A program made the translations under genes and the position numbers. The notes below the pieces were generated by a model. That model ran no database searches, was not told where the DNA came from, and saw nothing but the letters and a program-made list of their open reading frames with translations. A stretch of 64,000 nucleotides of DNA from Siniperca chuatsi (lineage: Eukaryota > Chordata > Actinopteri > Centrarchiformes > Sinipercidae). Of this stretch, positions 10,431 to 64,000 are shown piece by piece (the first letter of the stretch is position 1; each line of letters starts with the position of its first letter). The stretch covers positions 16,115,429 through 16,179,428 of the forward strand of contig NC_058056.1 in assembly GCF_020085105.1 (NCBI RefSeq). The letters run 5' to 3'.

Positions 10431-13400
10431 GTAAGTGCCCCCGCTTATGTCTAACTTTGACACTTTTTAGCGAATAGCCAGGGTCAGAAACAACTTGAGG
10501 TACTTTGTATTATCTTTGCAGTAACATGGATGGAGTGAGTACCGCTGCTGTAGTCTAGTGTGTATGCTAACTACCTATAATTTTATTTAATTAATCTTTA
10601 ATTATCTCTAATTAAGTCTTGCTTGCATAAGTATAGAGGTACTTTGCTCCTACAGTAGTCATAATGGATTATTTACAGTTCAAGGGGCTTAGTACCGTTA
10701 GTCTCTTATACAGACGGTCTTGATGTGTTTAAATTCATTCAGTTATGAGGTTGTCTTGAACTGACTCGAAAAATCACAGTAAGACAGTAAAATATACTAC
10801 CCTTTTCACCTGCATGACATCACAGATATTACTGGTTTGTGTTAATAGATACTACTTTTGCTGTCTTTTATTCATAGTATCCCTGATACTTGATAGCCTG
10901 ATAAACATGGTTACATTTGGCATATTTCTTTTATTTTTTCATTTGACTGTCTAATATCCTCTGTGTGCTTAATTCTTCTTTTTCTGACATGTTGCCACCC
11001 CTCAGCCAAGTCAACCCCAATCTTGTCTGACCATGTTTTTTAAAGATATGCATGGGACAGTGTGACCTGTCTGTACATCTCTCTTCCTCCCGTTGTCGAT
11101 ATCCAATGCATTTTCCATGTCCCCTTTTGCCTGGTAGAGAACAGGAAACAAGAGGCAGGAAACAAGAGGCGTGTTTGTGTGTCCTGCTTTAACTCTGAGC
11201 CAGTCTCCATTCATGTGTGTGTATGTTTATGTTTCCTTCTCTCTGTACTGTATGTGTCTCTGTGTTTCATGGGACTTGTGACACCCTTCTGATTTGCATT
11301 GTCTCGCAACTGATCATTACTTTTATTTTGTTAGGCTTAGATCTCACTTGAACCGTCTCACCTCCCTGCCTGGATTAGGGTCAAACACTAAGAGGATTTA
11401 GGGCTGCAGAGTCAAAGTTACTCATGAAGGACTGGTCTCTGTTTTGCTGAGAGGAGTCAGGGATGCCTTTGCTTTGTGATGTAGACGTTTAGGCTGAAGG
11501 CCACCTCCCTAAGTGATATACCAGATTGTTTGGAGGTTTGCTTTGAAAGTAGCATGAGAATCCCAAAGCTCTCAGTACATTGAACAGACAGATGTGTTGT
11601 GTGTGGAATTGAGTTTGCAGCAGACTTGGATAGACTGCTCTTAGTGTATGCCAGATAAGCATGAATTTTGTCTTCATTGTGCAGTATATGGAATATTTCC
11701 ATTAAAGCAAAATGTGTGTAGTTATGTAGGATTTTGGTGGTCTTCTATTTGTGTATTCTGTGTGGACATACTGTAATTAAACTTAGACTGAAGTAGGGAC
11801 TGTGGGAAAGCTTTATGGTTATCAGTCATCTGACACAGACAGTCTTGAGAAACCCCCAGCCTTGATCTCGCACTTGAAGGTTGAAGATAACAGACTGGGA
11901 AAGTAATCTCTTCCTCCTTCCTTCTGATGTATTTCCCAGTTATGTTTGAATGTGGTTTGAATACAGGAGTATGCTGTGTTATTTCACCATTAACAACCCT
12001 ACAGTTTTAATGTTTGATAATCAAATGATCACCACTGCAAATTTGCATTTGGCATCCATGTAGTGTACACACAGTCGTAAGTTTCTGAAAGTTGCACATA
12101 GGGCTTTTGCACTTGTTGCAGCCAGCTCTAGTGAATGTTGTAGAATCAGATTTGTGTATTGGCCTTTAGTGACTGTAGTATGCATCCTGTCAGTGTGAAG
12201 ACAATTCATTGGCTCTTCTTTCTACAACCAAGTTTCAGCTTCTAGTATCTTATTGAATCCAATTTTGCTAGTATGGATCTGACAGATTGCATTTCTAAGC
12301 GGCCATGAAGTCTGCCTCTCAGTGAATTGTTTGAGTTTTTTGTGCTATTTTGGTCTTGATGGTGGGTCGATCCTTTGACGTGTGAAATCATCCTCTTGCT
12401 TGGCTGTTGCCCTACACTGTGCAAAGACATCTATTGTAAACAAAGATTATTACTCTAATAATAGATGGGCCATATAACAATAAATTGAGATAACAGCATG
12501 CTATTTGTCTTATCTTACATTCACTTTCAGTGGAAGCAAAGTGGAAGAAACATTTAACATTTGAGCCTAAGATTACAAAGTCCTAAAAGTGAGTGACTGA
12601 CTGGAAATTGTTGTAGTGTATTGACAAAAGCCAGATGCACGGTAGGTGTATTGATCAGACATGACGTGCTTGATAACGAAGCAATAGAAGTCTGTCTGCT
12701 GTCACCTTGTTACTGTAAGCACAAACATGCAAGGCTCTATCTTTTATTTAGTAAGAACGAAATGGTTGACTGGTTTTGCAAAGAAATTTTTATGTAACAC
12801 AAAGAAATCAAATATCTTCCAGTTTCTTGTCAACTGAGCTGTAGAAGTAATATCACGATCAATATCATAAATATTATCTAACAGAAAATGTTGAGTAATG
12901 CAACATCATTGTTGTCTTGCCTCATCTAGGTTCAAAAGAAAAACAGAAAAGCAATTGAGATGGTCAGTACAGGTTACCATATCCATTCTCTCCCCAGGGT
13001 GGATCCACCATTATGCTGAGTAATGTACCTGTTGAACTTTTGAGTCCTTGTTAAAGGCTGCATCAGCAGTTTCCAGCACCTATCCTCTCTGACAATTGAC
13101 CCCAATCCCTGAAGTTAATAGGATACTCAAGCAAAACGTCAGCACTTTTGCTTTGAAGAACTCTCAGGTTGTATAATTAACTGTCAAGAACTGTTAATGA
13201 CACGCAGCTTTCACATTTGACTGAAGATGTTCTGAGATTGTCAACACAAGATTTAGGCAGAAATTATCTACTTGGTTGTACTCTGCATCTGCCGGGGTCC
13301 AACTACTGCTGTCAATTACAGAACAAAGTCTTTTATAATTTGAATATACAGTTGAATGTATAAAGCTGTGCTTTTGGTAAAAACAACAGTGCTTAAGAGA

Positions 13401-14383
13401 GCCAGTCAGCAATATGTTCTTGTCTTAGTTAGACTTCCAAAATATGCCCACATGGTTGATAATTAAGAATACCTACATTCAACACTTAAAAACTGTATAG
13501 TTGGGATTTAGTTGCATAACAGTCTATATGCAGAGACCACTATACAAATCAAATACAAAAGATTGTTACTTTACCAGTGGCCATTGTGAGCACAGAGTAC
13601 ACCCCAAAATTACATAGTTTAATAGCATTGTCTCAGGAATAGCTGCTTTAGCATGGACACTGCACAGTTTAATCATACACCGACAGTGTATGTCAGGTCA
13701 CTTGGGGCAGTGTTGTCCTCACTAGAGATTGCAAGAATCTCTCAGGAGACAACCCCAGTCGTGTTCCAGTGGAAAATCCTCTCTTACAAGATCAGTAGGA
13801 GGAATAACAGGTTAATGGAAAGCGAAGCAGACATCAGCAGCAGTGGGTCAGGTCTCAGTCACATCATGCAAACGAATGCCACTGTAGATCAGTTTGACAA
13901 TAAAAATGTTTTTGTGTGATTTCACTTCAGGTTCTATCTGTCATACCTAGCTTCTTTGATACTAGTCTCCATGTCAAGGAAAAGATAATGTTTACAGACA
14001 AAATATTAATGTGTTAAAAGGATTTTCATTCATTTTTAGGGTTTAGTTAAGACTGTGACGATACAAAGGGATGAAAGTGTTGCCATGTGAATCGGGATCA
14101 GGTGCTCAACACAAAAAAACAGATCAGTGACACAGAAATTACCCTCACAAGGGATTAATGTTTTCTGAGTTCAACTTTTGTTTGTCAACTGTGAAGAAAA
14201 GGGGAAATACATATTGTGTAGCAATACAAGCTTTGGGGAGCGACCAGCTTAGAAGCAAATTCAGTTTGTTTGTACTTCAGTAAAAATGTGTACTTTACTT
14301 TGCATTTCTATTTTAAGCCACATATGTGCTTTCCTGTATTCATGTTGCCGTTCTTCCCCTTTCTGTCTCTCCCCCTCTCCCAG
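10431..14383 (+). other. myo6 first intron
   Basis: About 4 kb. The only structured items noticed are a small exon-like element at 10522-10534 and duplicated AAGAGGC(A/G) motifs near 11150. No transposon ends are recognised. Confidence 0.45.
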
Positions 14384-14413
14384 TTGTGTGGTCGTGCTGA
14401 CTGGAGGTAAGCC

Positions 14414-51207
<36,794 letters not shown>

Positions 51208-51655
51208 ACCACAGCAGCAAGATAAGAGCACAACCTCGAGTTTGGTCCTGAAACATGACACTGATACACAGTCTGATGCACATTCAAGGGCAGCGCAGTG
51301 TACCTGTGGTTTGTGGGATGAAAAGAAGTAACCACAGAGAAAGATGCTCCCTGTACAATCTCACTGTAGGCACTCAGTGTACTCACTGAATCATCTCCTT
51401 TTTAAATAATGTTGTTTATTTTCACTTTTTATATCTTTATTTTGCAGTGTAACTACACCTTATTGGTATAGTGTTAGCATTTGTGTTCAGTCTTATTCTT
51501 GATCTATGCTTGAACGGAATATCCCACTGTGAGGCCTTAAAATGCAATATCACTGCACTACACCAAGGAAGTCTTAACTGATGCGTAGCCTATCTAGCTA
51601 TTAACCTGAAACCTTAATGGTCTGCAATAAAGACAATAAATTAGACTTTTATAGA
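51208..51655 (+). terminator. myo6 3' UTR with tandem polyadenylation signals
   Basis: AATAAA occurs at 51626 and again at 51635, about 420 nt after the stop, with a T-rich stretch following. The cleavage site is inferred near 51650. Confidence 0.65.
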
Positions 51656-51659
51656 AAAT

Positions 51660-53020
51660 ATTTAATAACAATCTTGTCTTTCAAGTCATGCTTTATGGTC
51701 GTCTGAATATTAAGGCTCTAATTACTGTTCAACATCTACACCTGATTTGATTCGAAAGAATTTAATTTTTCAAACATATTCATCTTAAAAGGGATAATAA
51801 GAAAAAGCTTCTCCTACTCTGGTTTTTCTTAAAGTACTGAAAGATGACTTTAATCATGAATAGAATATCATACAACTAAGAGACAGTGAACAAGTTATAT
51901 TTCTATACATATTTATATAATTATGTTATCATACTATTTTTCATAATAAGTTCAATATAAAAGTCATTATATTTCAGTCCTCTATCTACTACAAATTTGA
52001 CACATATAATCATAGAATGTATTTTTGGGGTTTATTACAATCTACAATCCTCCTACAAGTTTCCTCTTTTTATCCATCCATTATTTTCTTGTTGTTACGC
52101 TCTGTATTTTCTCTCTGTTACTCTGTTAACTGTTGAAATCCTTGAAAAAGGAACCTTTTTTGTATTGCTGCTCATTTGTTATGTAAGAGGGAAATGTAGA
52201 AGTTGGTTTGTTTGCAGTTTTGTTGGTTTGGGGTTGTTTTACAGACAATAATGTAGTGTGTGTGTGTGTGTTCATGTAATATTTTATTAAGCCGATTACT
52301 TGACTTCTCTGTTGGTTAGGTCAGGAACATTTCAGTCATCTCATTGCACAATCATGCAATACCTTTTTTTAGGCTCACACTTATTTACTGAAAGATACAG
52401 TAGACTATTGTAACTAATGATTCACTCTCAAATGTTCTCTCTTGGCTGTGGTTGTATGTTGGCCTTTGCACTGGAATACTGTAGAAAATAAATGTGTGCC
52501 CCCATGTTCTTGATGGCTCTTTGTTGCTAAGATACTATAGATAATTGACAAGTGAGAACGAGTTAATTCACAAACAAAAGTTCTCTGTAAATGGATCTGA
52601 ACGGTAACAGCAGCTAACAAGATAAAAGTGTAGATTAATTAAACAACAAAGGCTAATGTGCTGCTGATGTCGTCACTGAGCTGAGGCTCAACAGACTTAA
52701 GGTTCTCTTTTGTAGATATTTTCTTTATATTTTAGGTTTTTCTGCTTTTGCGGTAAATTAACACCAAGAAACAGCAATACATATAAAAACATTCTTTCTT
52801 CATATTATATAAAAGTAGTAGTATAAGTAACAATCAGTAACCAACACTAATAAACAGTAAATAGATGAGTCCTTGATTTGACTGCAAATACTTTTTGTCC
52901 CACAAAGGTGGTTGACTTCAGCCTTTAACTCATCAATACATTTTTTTGTATTTTTTCACAACTGGCTCAGTTAGATAGACCTAACCATCTTTGAGCATTC
53001 AAAAACAAACAAAACATCAC
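51660..53020. other. Intergenic DNA between convergent myo6 and impg1
   Basis: AT-rich, with a short GT run near 52257. No exon, RNA gene or transposon end is recognised. Confidence 0.5.
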
Positions 53021-53034
53021 ATTTTTTATGCAAA

Positions 53035-53621
53035 AAACATTTTATTTTTTTTATTTTAAATGTAAAATGTGTAAAAAATAAAAAAAAGAGTCCAAATCGA
53101 TGATTAGTGGGAAGAGTTGTTTTGAATAGGACAGACTGATAGCAATACATCTCAGCAGCCAATATTTCTATAAACAATATGTCATGACCCAAGTCAATGG
53201 CTTATTCATTCATTCTGTTTTTGGGACACAATAATGGTTAAGCATTAAAATAAACAACATTTTACAGTCTAAACTTAAGATACCACCATGTGTATCAGTT
53301 TGTAAATAATAAATACCTCATTGTGAGGAAAGAACAACCTTTGCCAAGGGTATACAGGAAATGTTCCTACCATTCAATATATAAAATAAATATTAGGTTC
53401 CACTTTAAGACAACCTAAGTCCACCTTAATATCCATAGCTCTCTGTCTAACAAGACACTTTCATCACTATGAACAATTCATCTCAACACTTTTAACACCA
53501 TTTGACTGGTCTACTGTATCAAGCATCCCATATACAGTTTAAACAGCAACTTCAGTCTTTGCTACCTCGTGTTTTGCACTGTGTCACCGTGTTGGCTGCT
53601 CCTCAGACGAACAAGGTGTCA
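53035..53621 (-). terminator. Probable impg1 3' UTR
   Basis: On the minus strand AATAAA (TTTATT at 53041) lies about 575 nt after the stop in an A/T-rich context. Cleavage is inferred near 53020-53030. Confidence 0.45.
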
Positions 53622-57598
<3,977 letters not shown>

Positions 57599-59061
57599 CT
57601 GCGAGGGAAGGAAGAGGAAAGCAAATGAATTTAAATGTAATGAGTTTATTCAACTATTCTCTTGTAATTTTTCAGACAATGTACTGAACTTTCTCATTTG
57701 AAAAGATTAGTTTTCTGTGCTGTTAGTGATGAGTGAGAAAAACTACTTTTTTGTAGCAAGAACATGAAATATAATGTTCCTGAAAAGCAACACTCAAGCA
57801 AGATTGATTTCATTGTACAAGGTAAAAAGGGAAACATTCTTGATCCTAGGAGGACAAAGATTTCCCCTTGAATGTTTAGGTTAATGAAATGATGTCAGAT
57901 CTATGTCAGTGTCAAGCGTTAGTAAAGATCTGTATCCTCCTGAGAGGAAGACCAGGGCAGCAGAGACCACATTTACGTGTGGTTTTTCTTCCACAATGAC
58001 AGGACTGAGGTTGTTGTAGCACGGCTGATTTTGAATTATTCAGGTCACATTTTACAGTGTGAATGCTATGAATAGTTCATAATTAAATTTTGATGCAAGC
58101 ATGAAATCCTGCCATTACTGCACTGACTGTGTAATTAGATCCAGAATAAAATTAGGGTTAGGTTTATAAGCATTAGTATAAGAACACAGAACATGCTAAT
58201 TCTAGTCACAGAAGAGCCTGAGAACACATAATGTGAAGATCAGAAACTTGCAAAGACTTGCATGACATCAAAGCTATTTCGAGTCCAAAAGAAATCTATG
58301 ATACATGCTGTTTGGTTTCAACAGTAACATATACATGCTATATTGTTGGGTCAAATATCTCTGAATTATCCCACCTACTCTGCAATACAAAGCCAAAACA
58401 CAGGAACTACATAGGTGTTCAGACCAGATTCCTTGACTTTATGACATCTGTTTTGTCATATATCAATTACTATGGGGAAAAAAATCAATTGTGATGCTCC
58501 AACATCTTAGTATCCGAGTTAACACCAGATAAACTAGTCCTGCTAAAAGTGAACTAGCCTAGCTTAGCAGAGTAGCAGCCGTCTCTGCAGCGTCTGACTG
58601 TGGAATTAACATGATTTGATGTGGTTTAACAAACACTATCATTAAATCACATACTAAATGTATTAAATTGTAAATTCATTTATTAAACTCATTAGTTGAA
58701 ATGGAGAAGAAAGCTGCAGTATCTACATTTTGTTTAGGTTTTGTGTAAAGACTATTAACAATCAGCCTAAAAAGACATAAAATTAAGGTTTTACAATTTC
58801 TATACTGTCTCTGTTATACAGTTTGGCCAAGACCCTTCAAACTTCACTGTTTCTGTAGTTGCTTAATCTCTATAAACAGATATCTGCATGTGAATGTAGA
58901 ATCTGTAGGCAAAGGACAAGATTTTGGTATCAGAAGCGTTCTGGTTTCCATTTGTAGTTCAAGTAGTATTGACCAATCACATTTGAGTGGGCTGTGGTTG
59001 CATGCAGGTAAACAGTCCGTGTAGAGAGCAAAAGAGGCAAAACACACTGGCCAAAATGCTA

Positions 59062-60241
59062 TCTCGGAACCCATCAGCTATCGTCTGAAGACAATTTAGC
59101 TTTTTATCAATCTCGGAACCCTAGAGATTAACTTTTTATTAGCTTTTTTAAAATTTATCTGCATTCAAATTGTCGTCAGACGATAGCCGATGGATTCCAA
59201 GATTGCTAATCAGACGAGAACGATCCAACTGCAGTCCTCCCTCCTGAGGCCCCAGTTCTGTGAGCCAATGGGGTTTGAGCATGAGTAGTAGGGTTCCGTT
59301 GTATGAAGTAGGCTACGTAAACTTAAACTTTTTTTTATGTAGCAGTCCACCAAAATGTGCTTCAGAACAAATTTGAGACGAAAAATAAGCAATCCAGTTG
59401 CTGAATCTTCACTCATATTCATGTTTTTCTGACGTCACCCAAGTTGCCAGATCATCTATGAAACACAATCTACACACGCACTCCACACACTACATACAAT
59501 TTCAACTCATCTGTTACCGCAACCTGGCAACCCACACCCCGATCCAAGGGGTGTGTGTGGTGCAGGCAGACGGGCTAGCTAAGTTAATGTTAGCTGTTAA
59601 CTCCCATATTTTGAAATCTAAATGTTGGCAGGTATGCATATTAGATCTACAAGGCCTAATTTGAAAGTTTGTTCTGACTTTAGAAAGGCAGGGGCACTAC
59701 TGCACTGCCGATTGCCACTGCTTTTCTAGCCTATTAGCTTACTACCATAATTTCCCATAGTGGTTAGCGAGTAAGCTAAAATTAGCTTGCAGTTTACTGC
59801 ATACAGCATGTGGTAGCTCATTAGCCATCAGCATCTAGCTTTCCAGCAAATGCTGTTCTTATACATTTATGACGTGTGATCAGCAATTTACTATACTAAA
59901 ACACCATACGGTTTTCTTTCTCTATTATTTTGATTATTATAGGCCTATACTGTTAGATATCTTGCAAGTTAGTACGTCTGTGGTCATTTAATTACACTAT
60001 AACTTTAGCTGGTCAGAGGGGCCTGAGGAGAGAGGTCTGAGGAGGGAGGTGTGAGGTGCTGCAGGTGGACCCTTTTGAATCGGACTGTAAACAATGGCCA
60101 GTGCACAGAAGAGGAAGTCTTGGCCCAGATATCTGTTATCCGGATATCCACTGGCTACACCGGAAGCCCCGAAACATTATCCATTGCCCCCAGAGGCTAA
60201 ATTGTCATCAGATGATAGCCGATGGGTTCCGAGATTGATAG
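59062..60241. mobile_element. Inverted-repeat DNA element with three terminal-type copies
   Basis: TCTCGGAACCCATCAGCTAT at 59062 and its inverted counterpart, ending GCCGATGGGTTCCGAGATTG, at about 60200-60241 bracket the element; another inverted copy lies at about 59167-59205. This may be a 1.2-kb element containing a smaller 145-bp relative at its left end. No transposase frame is seen. Confidence 0.6.
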
Positions 60242-61325
60242 CTGCTGACTGCCTTTGTAAGGCAGTACAGTACACAGCATCACCAACACCTGTGCAGTAA
60301 AATCAAATCTATGCAGTCACATTTTACCTCATACCTTACCATTTTCCACATTGTTGCATTTAAAAATATCCCCACAGACTCTGGGAACTGAGAAACCAAT
60401 CAATTAAGACTGTGGACTTGGACTGATGACAGTGGTGATATTTAGGCAGGGAGGAAGTCAACCAGCTCAAGTAATGGACCTGCATCAATGTTCATCAGTC
60501 TGAACCGTTCTCCTTCCAGCCACATGATGTTCACTACAGATGAGGCAAACATCAAACTGCAGCAGTGTGAGAGGTAGAGATTATGATGCTTTAGCTGGCC
60601 TTGCTGTCAAAGGGGAGATAAGAGGCCTTAAGGAGCTCTGCTCTGATCGGTTTTCTTCACTTATCACTGTTAGACAGTTTACTGAGGGCTAATTCCCTAT
60701 AGCTAATAGTCTCTGAGAAAAAAGGGGTATAGGCTACGAGAGGGTCCAACATCCCGAACAAATGGGCAACAGCCCGTAGTACTGCTGGGCACACAGCTTG
60801 CTGTTTGGTCATCCATGTGTCTCAATACAAAATGTCAAGTATTACATGTACACTGTAGATTAGATACTTATCTGTACCTCTATTGCCTTCCACACAAGGT
60901 CAAAGCCGAGTTCTTTCACAACAAACCTCAGTGCAGTCTGTATTGTGGACTAAGGAACCAATAAGATACTGTAGATTTCTTTCTTGTCTTTATACACTAG
61001 GCTTTGGTAAAGAAATGTAGACAGCATGGCACAAACACAACCATAATTTCAGTCTTTGACACAGTCACATATGCTTCTCTGAGGTTACACATGTATCTAC
61101 TGGTTCTTGTTTTGGAAAACCTGATGAAACATCCCTTCTCTGATGTCAAAAAAAATAAAGGTCACAAGGAATATTATGCTGCTGTGAAAATGTTAAATAA
61201 AATAAAGTCATTCCAACCTCCATATCCAATTTTATTGGTTGCTTCACAAACCAGTAGGTACAGGAGTAATGTAGGGGTGTGGCAGAGGCAAACAGGGGGA
61301 ACTGCAAGCCACTGGAGGCTAATGG

Positions 61326-61327
<2 letters not shown>

Positions 61328-61371
<44 letters not shown>
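61328..61371. repeat. (AT)n microsatellite
   Basis: About 21 AT units. Confidence 0.95.
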
Positions 61372-61376
<5 letters not shown>

Positions 61377-63114
61377 CACTAATGGAAACGGGGAGTATCA
61401 CAAATTGGGTCCAATATCCAGGAAAACATTACATTATGTCCATTTAAATGGGCTGCAGAATGTTTATTATTTGACATGTCTTCATTATTGTTCTTTCTAT
61501 TTTTCAGTGATTTATAAACCAGCTTTGACCACTTTGAAATATTTGTCTCAATGTGTCCCTTCTCTATCTAAATAGCCCATTTAAAGGAAGATATATTGAA
61601 TATTCCTAATTGAAGAGTGATAATAGAGAGTATACGGTAAATACTTACCAGTTCAAACATCTGATCACATTAGTTTTGCCAGGAAGCTAAATACATCGAT
61701 TAATGAGGAGAACTGCAGAAACCACGGTTTGGGCAACCATTAAAGATTGGAGATGGAGTATTATTTTCATTATTGCTTTGGATTTTTGTCTGTAATGTGT
61801 ATCTGTGCTTGCAACTTGTGTCTATGTATACCTACTACTTAATATTGTATTCTCTGATCCAGTGCAGACATTGATTATTTCCATATCTGCCATGAAAATG
61901 GTCTAAAACTTCATTAGAAAAATGATCAATCAAAACAGATCAAATTCATACCATGAATCATCAAACCTAAACTTTTCACAGTCTTGTAAACTACTATAAT
62001 GAATAAGTGAAAATTGTTGAGAAATGATCAAAAAATAACGCATTAACTATTTATAATGCTCGTCACTTTCTATCAGAAAACTAAGCCCACCTGCCCCAGT
62101 AGCTCACATTCCCTCTGCTCCTTGGCATTGCAGCAAACACACAATCCAATTTGTATTGATGCACCTCCTCAGTTAGAGGCTGAGGCCTTTACATAACACA
62201 GAACGCAGGGCACCTCTGAGCGAGCCTAAAAATATGTCCCCTCAGTCAACCTCGGGGTAAGCTTTGAAACTAAATAGGGATGTCAAGTGATGCTTCTTGC
62301 TTTGATGTACGCTAATAGGTGCAGGTTTAAAGAGAAACAGTCCTCATTTGCTTGCCTGCAGCTAATGCAAATTTTAAACTCTTATTTAGAGAAAAAGAGC
62401 AATGCAGCCTATTTGCCATAACAAATGAAACAAATGGAGACATTCCAGCATTGATTACAAGTATGTGCATTGGATTTACACACAAAGGCTCCAAAACAAG
62501 ATGACCTTGACCAATCTCTGATCTATTTTATTTCATTGTCTTGTTGCCTATAGTAGGAAATACAAATAGTATGTCTATAAAACCAGATAACCAACAAAGT
62601 AAAGCTACTGCAACATGCATACAGATGTCCACACAAACCTGATGTCACACTAAACAGATTGGAACCATTAATAGCATGTGTGTGGTGCTGGACTGACCAG
62701 AATTACTTAAAGCTTCTTACCAAAAGTCACAAACCTACAATGACTAAGGCAAACCCAGGTCTCATGATTCAGACTACCCTGGGCTGGTTTGCGCTCTACC
62801 ATGTACAAAGCAATACAGTTTTAGCAACACAAAATGCATAAAGCTGCACAGCTTTCCTGTTAGGTTTACTAAGCCTATTATCACATTATTCTGCTCCACA
62901 TTCATTTATTTATTCATTCACTCACTCTGCAAGTTTATCTTTAAGGCTTCAAAGATGTACAAACACACTAGTCAATGTTGTAACAATAATCAGTGCATGC
63001 TACATTATGATACAAAGCAACTTCAACAAGCAGCATCTCTATAGTTTATCACACCAGAGAGCTTGTCTGTACAAAGAAATGACAACAGTTGTTTTACTTA
63101 CAAAGTTGTGTTTT

Positions 63115-63485
63115 AAAGGAATAGTTTTGGAAATATGTTTATTTGCTTTCTTGCCGAGAATTAGAAAATCGATGGCACTCTCATGTCTGTCCACTTAATA
63201 TGAGGCTACATCCAGCAGCCAGTTAGCTTAGCTTAGAATAAAGGCTGGAAAGAGGGAGAAACAGCTCACCTGGCTCTATCCAAAGGTAACAAACTCTGCC
63301 TACCAGCACAAAAATGACAATTTGTGATTTGGGGGGGGGGGGGACTCTTTCTTTTTTTCTCAGAGTCCTGTTGTCACTGCTAGGTTGCCTGGCAACCAGT
63401 GTTGCTTTGCATAAACCAGTGTTTATTCTATGCTAAGCTAACCTAACTGGCTGCTGGCTCCAGCTACATATTGAATGGACAGATA
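63115..63485. mobile_element. Teleost MITE, near complete, with long inverted ends
   Basis: The left part has AGGAATAGTTTTGGAAATATG, TCATGTCTGTCCACTTAATA and CCAGTTAGCTTAGCTTAG; the right part mirrors these (CTAAGCTAACCTAACTGGCT and TATTGAATGGACAGATATGA), making a fold-back. A G run is at about 63329-63341. It shares modules with 47845-48015. Confidence 0.75.
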
Positions 63486-64000
63486 TGAGTGTTGTCAACA
63501 TTCTCATCTAAATTTGTGTCCAGATAGAATGCGAGGCGAATTTTAAACGCACAACTATAAAGTCGATGGTAAACGAAAAAAGGAGAAAGACTGGAGGAAA
63601 GTAACAGAAAGAACTGGAGTTTCTGGTGAGATTTGAGATCAGTCAGAGGCTGAGATGAACACAAACACACAAGCACGCACCGACCGCACACATGGTCAAA
63701 TGCTATTGTTCTATCTGTACAGTTGGTACATTAGCTGTTTGTGGTTAATAAATATAGACTGCACAAACAGTCCAATGGTCAAATTGGCACGACTAACATG
63801 AGGCAAAAATTTGCTTCGCTTTCTGTCTGTTTTTATTTTTGACAGCCCAGAACTTTGGACAAATCTCTTGCAGACACAAATTTTACAAAATTACTTGCTG
63901 AAATATGAGTCAAACAGAATCTAAACAATCCCTACAAAAGCCAAAACAATTAAAAAATGAAGGCAAAACACACCATAGCAAGCAATTTTAGAACCAGACT

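Larger units (their letters stand above)
57599..64000. other. impg1 intron or upstream DNA, no recognised exon
   Basis: About 6.4 kb 5' of the SEA exon. It holds the inverted-repeat element at 59062-60241, an AT microsatellite and a teleost MITE. The exon for the first half of the SEA domain was not found. Two weak exon-like segments (60878-60937 and 61646-61663, minus strand) were examined. Confidence 0.5.

Noticed and set aside
61646..61663. Minus-strand DQMFEL followed by GTAAGT, resembling the end of the missing SEA exon
   Set aside because: A stop lies in frame two codons upstream and no acceptor allows a sensible exon; the match is six residues only.

Overview
The window is nuclear DNA of a ray-finned fish, most likely a percomorph teleost. 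Short vertebrate-style exons with GT/AG splice sites sit in AT-rich introns and intergenic DNA full of teleost-type short inverted-repeat elements, an L2-like LINE, a tRNA-derived SINE and long microsatellites. No prokaryotic gene, CRISPR array, tRNA, rRNA or viral gene was recognised.

Layout, left to right. (1) The first exons of a doublecortin-domain gene (dcdc2c-like) lie on the minus strand at 160-1678, and the gene runs off the left edge. (2) A complete six-exon collectin gene, colec11 (CL-K1), lies on the minus strand at 5760-7588 and encodes 272 aa. (3) Head to head with it, a complete plus-strand unconventional myosin VI gene (myo6) fills 10.2-51.7 kb. Its 32 coding exons join without a frame break into 1,269 codons. 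(4) Tail to tail with myo6, the 3' half of an interphotoreceptor matrix proteoglycan gene (impg1-like) lies on the minus strand at 53622-57598. It encodes part of a SEA domain, two EGF-like modules, a transmembrane helix and a short cytoplasmic tail; its 5' part is beyond the right edge or was not recognised.

Exon boundaries were assigned by hand from splice consensus, reading-frame phase and remembered resemblance to vertebrate orthologues. In all four genes the exon lengths close in phase, which is a strong internal check. No database search was run.

The genes do not form a pathway. colec11 is a soluble lectin of the complement lectin pathway, dcdc2c a microtubule or ciliary protein, myo6 the minus-end-directed actin motor of hair cells and endocytosis, and impg1 a retinal matrix proteoglycan. 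From memory, the left pair corresponds to human 2p25 and the right pair to human 6q14, so a synteny junction falls between colec11 and myo6.

The best leads are a candidate 15-nt in-frame microexon in the myo6 cargo domain, an inverted LINE+MITE pair flanking myo6 exons 19-20, a near-perfect palindrome with a dinucleotide-repeat loop in the last impg1 intron, a WND-to-WTD change in the CL-K1 calcium site, and an IMPG2-like membrane-anchored C-terminus on an impg1-position gene. I found no convincing wholly new system.
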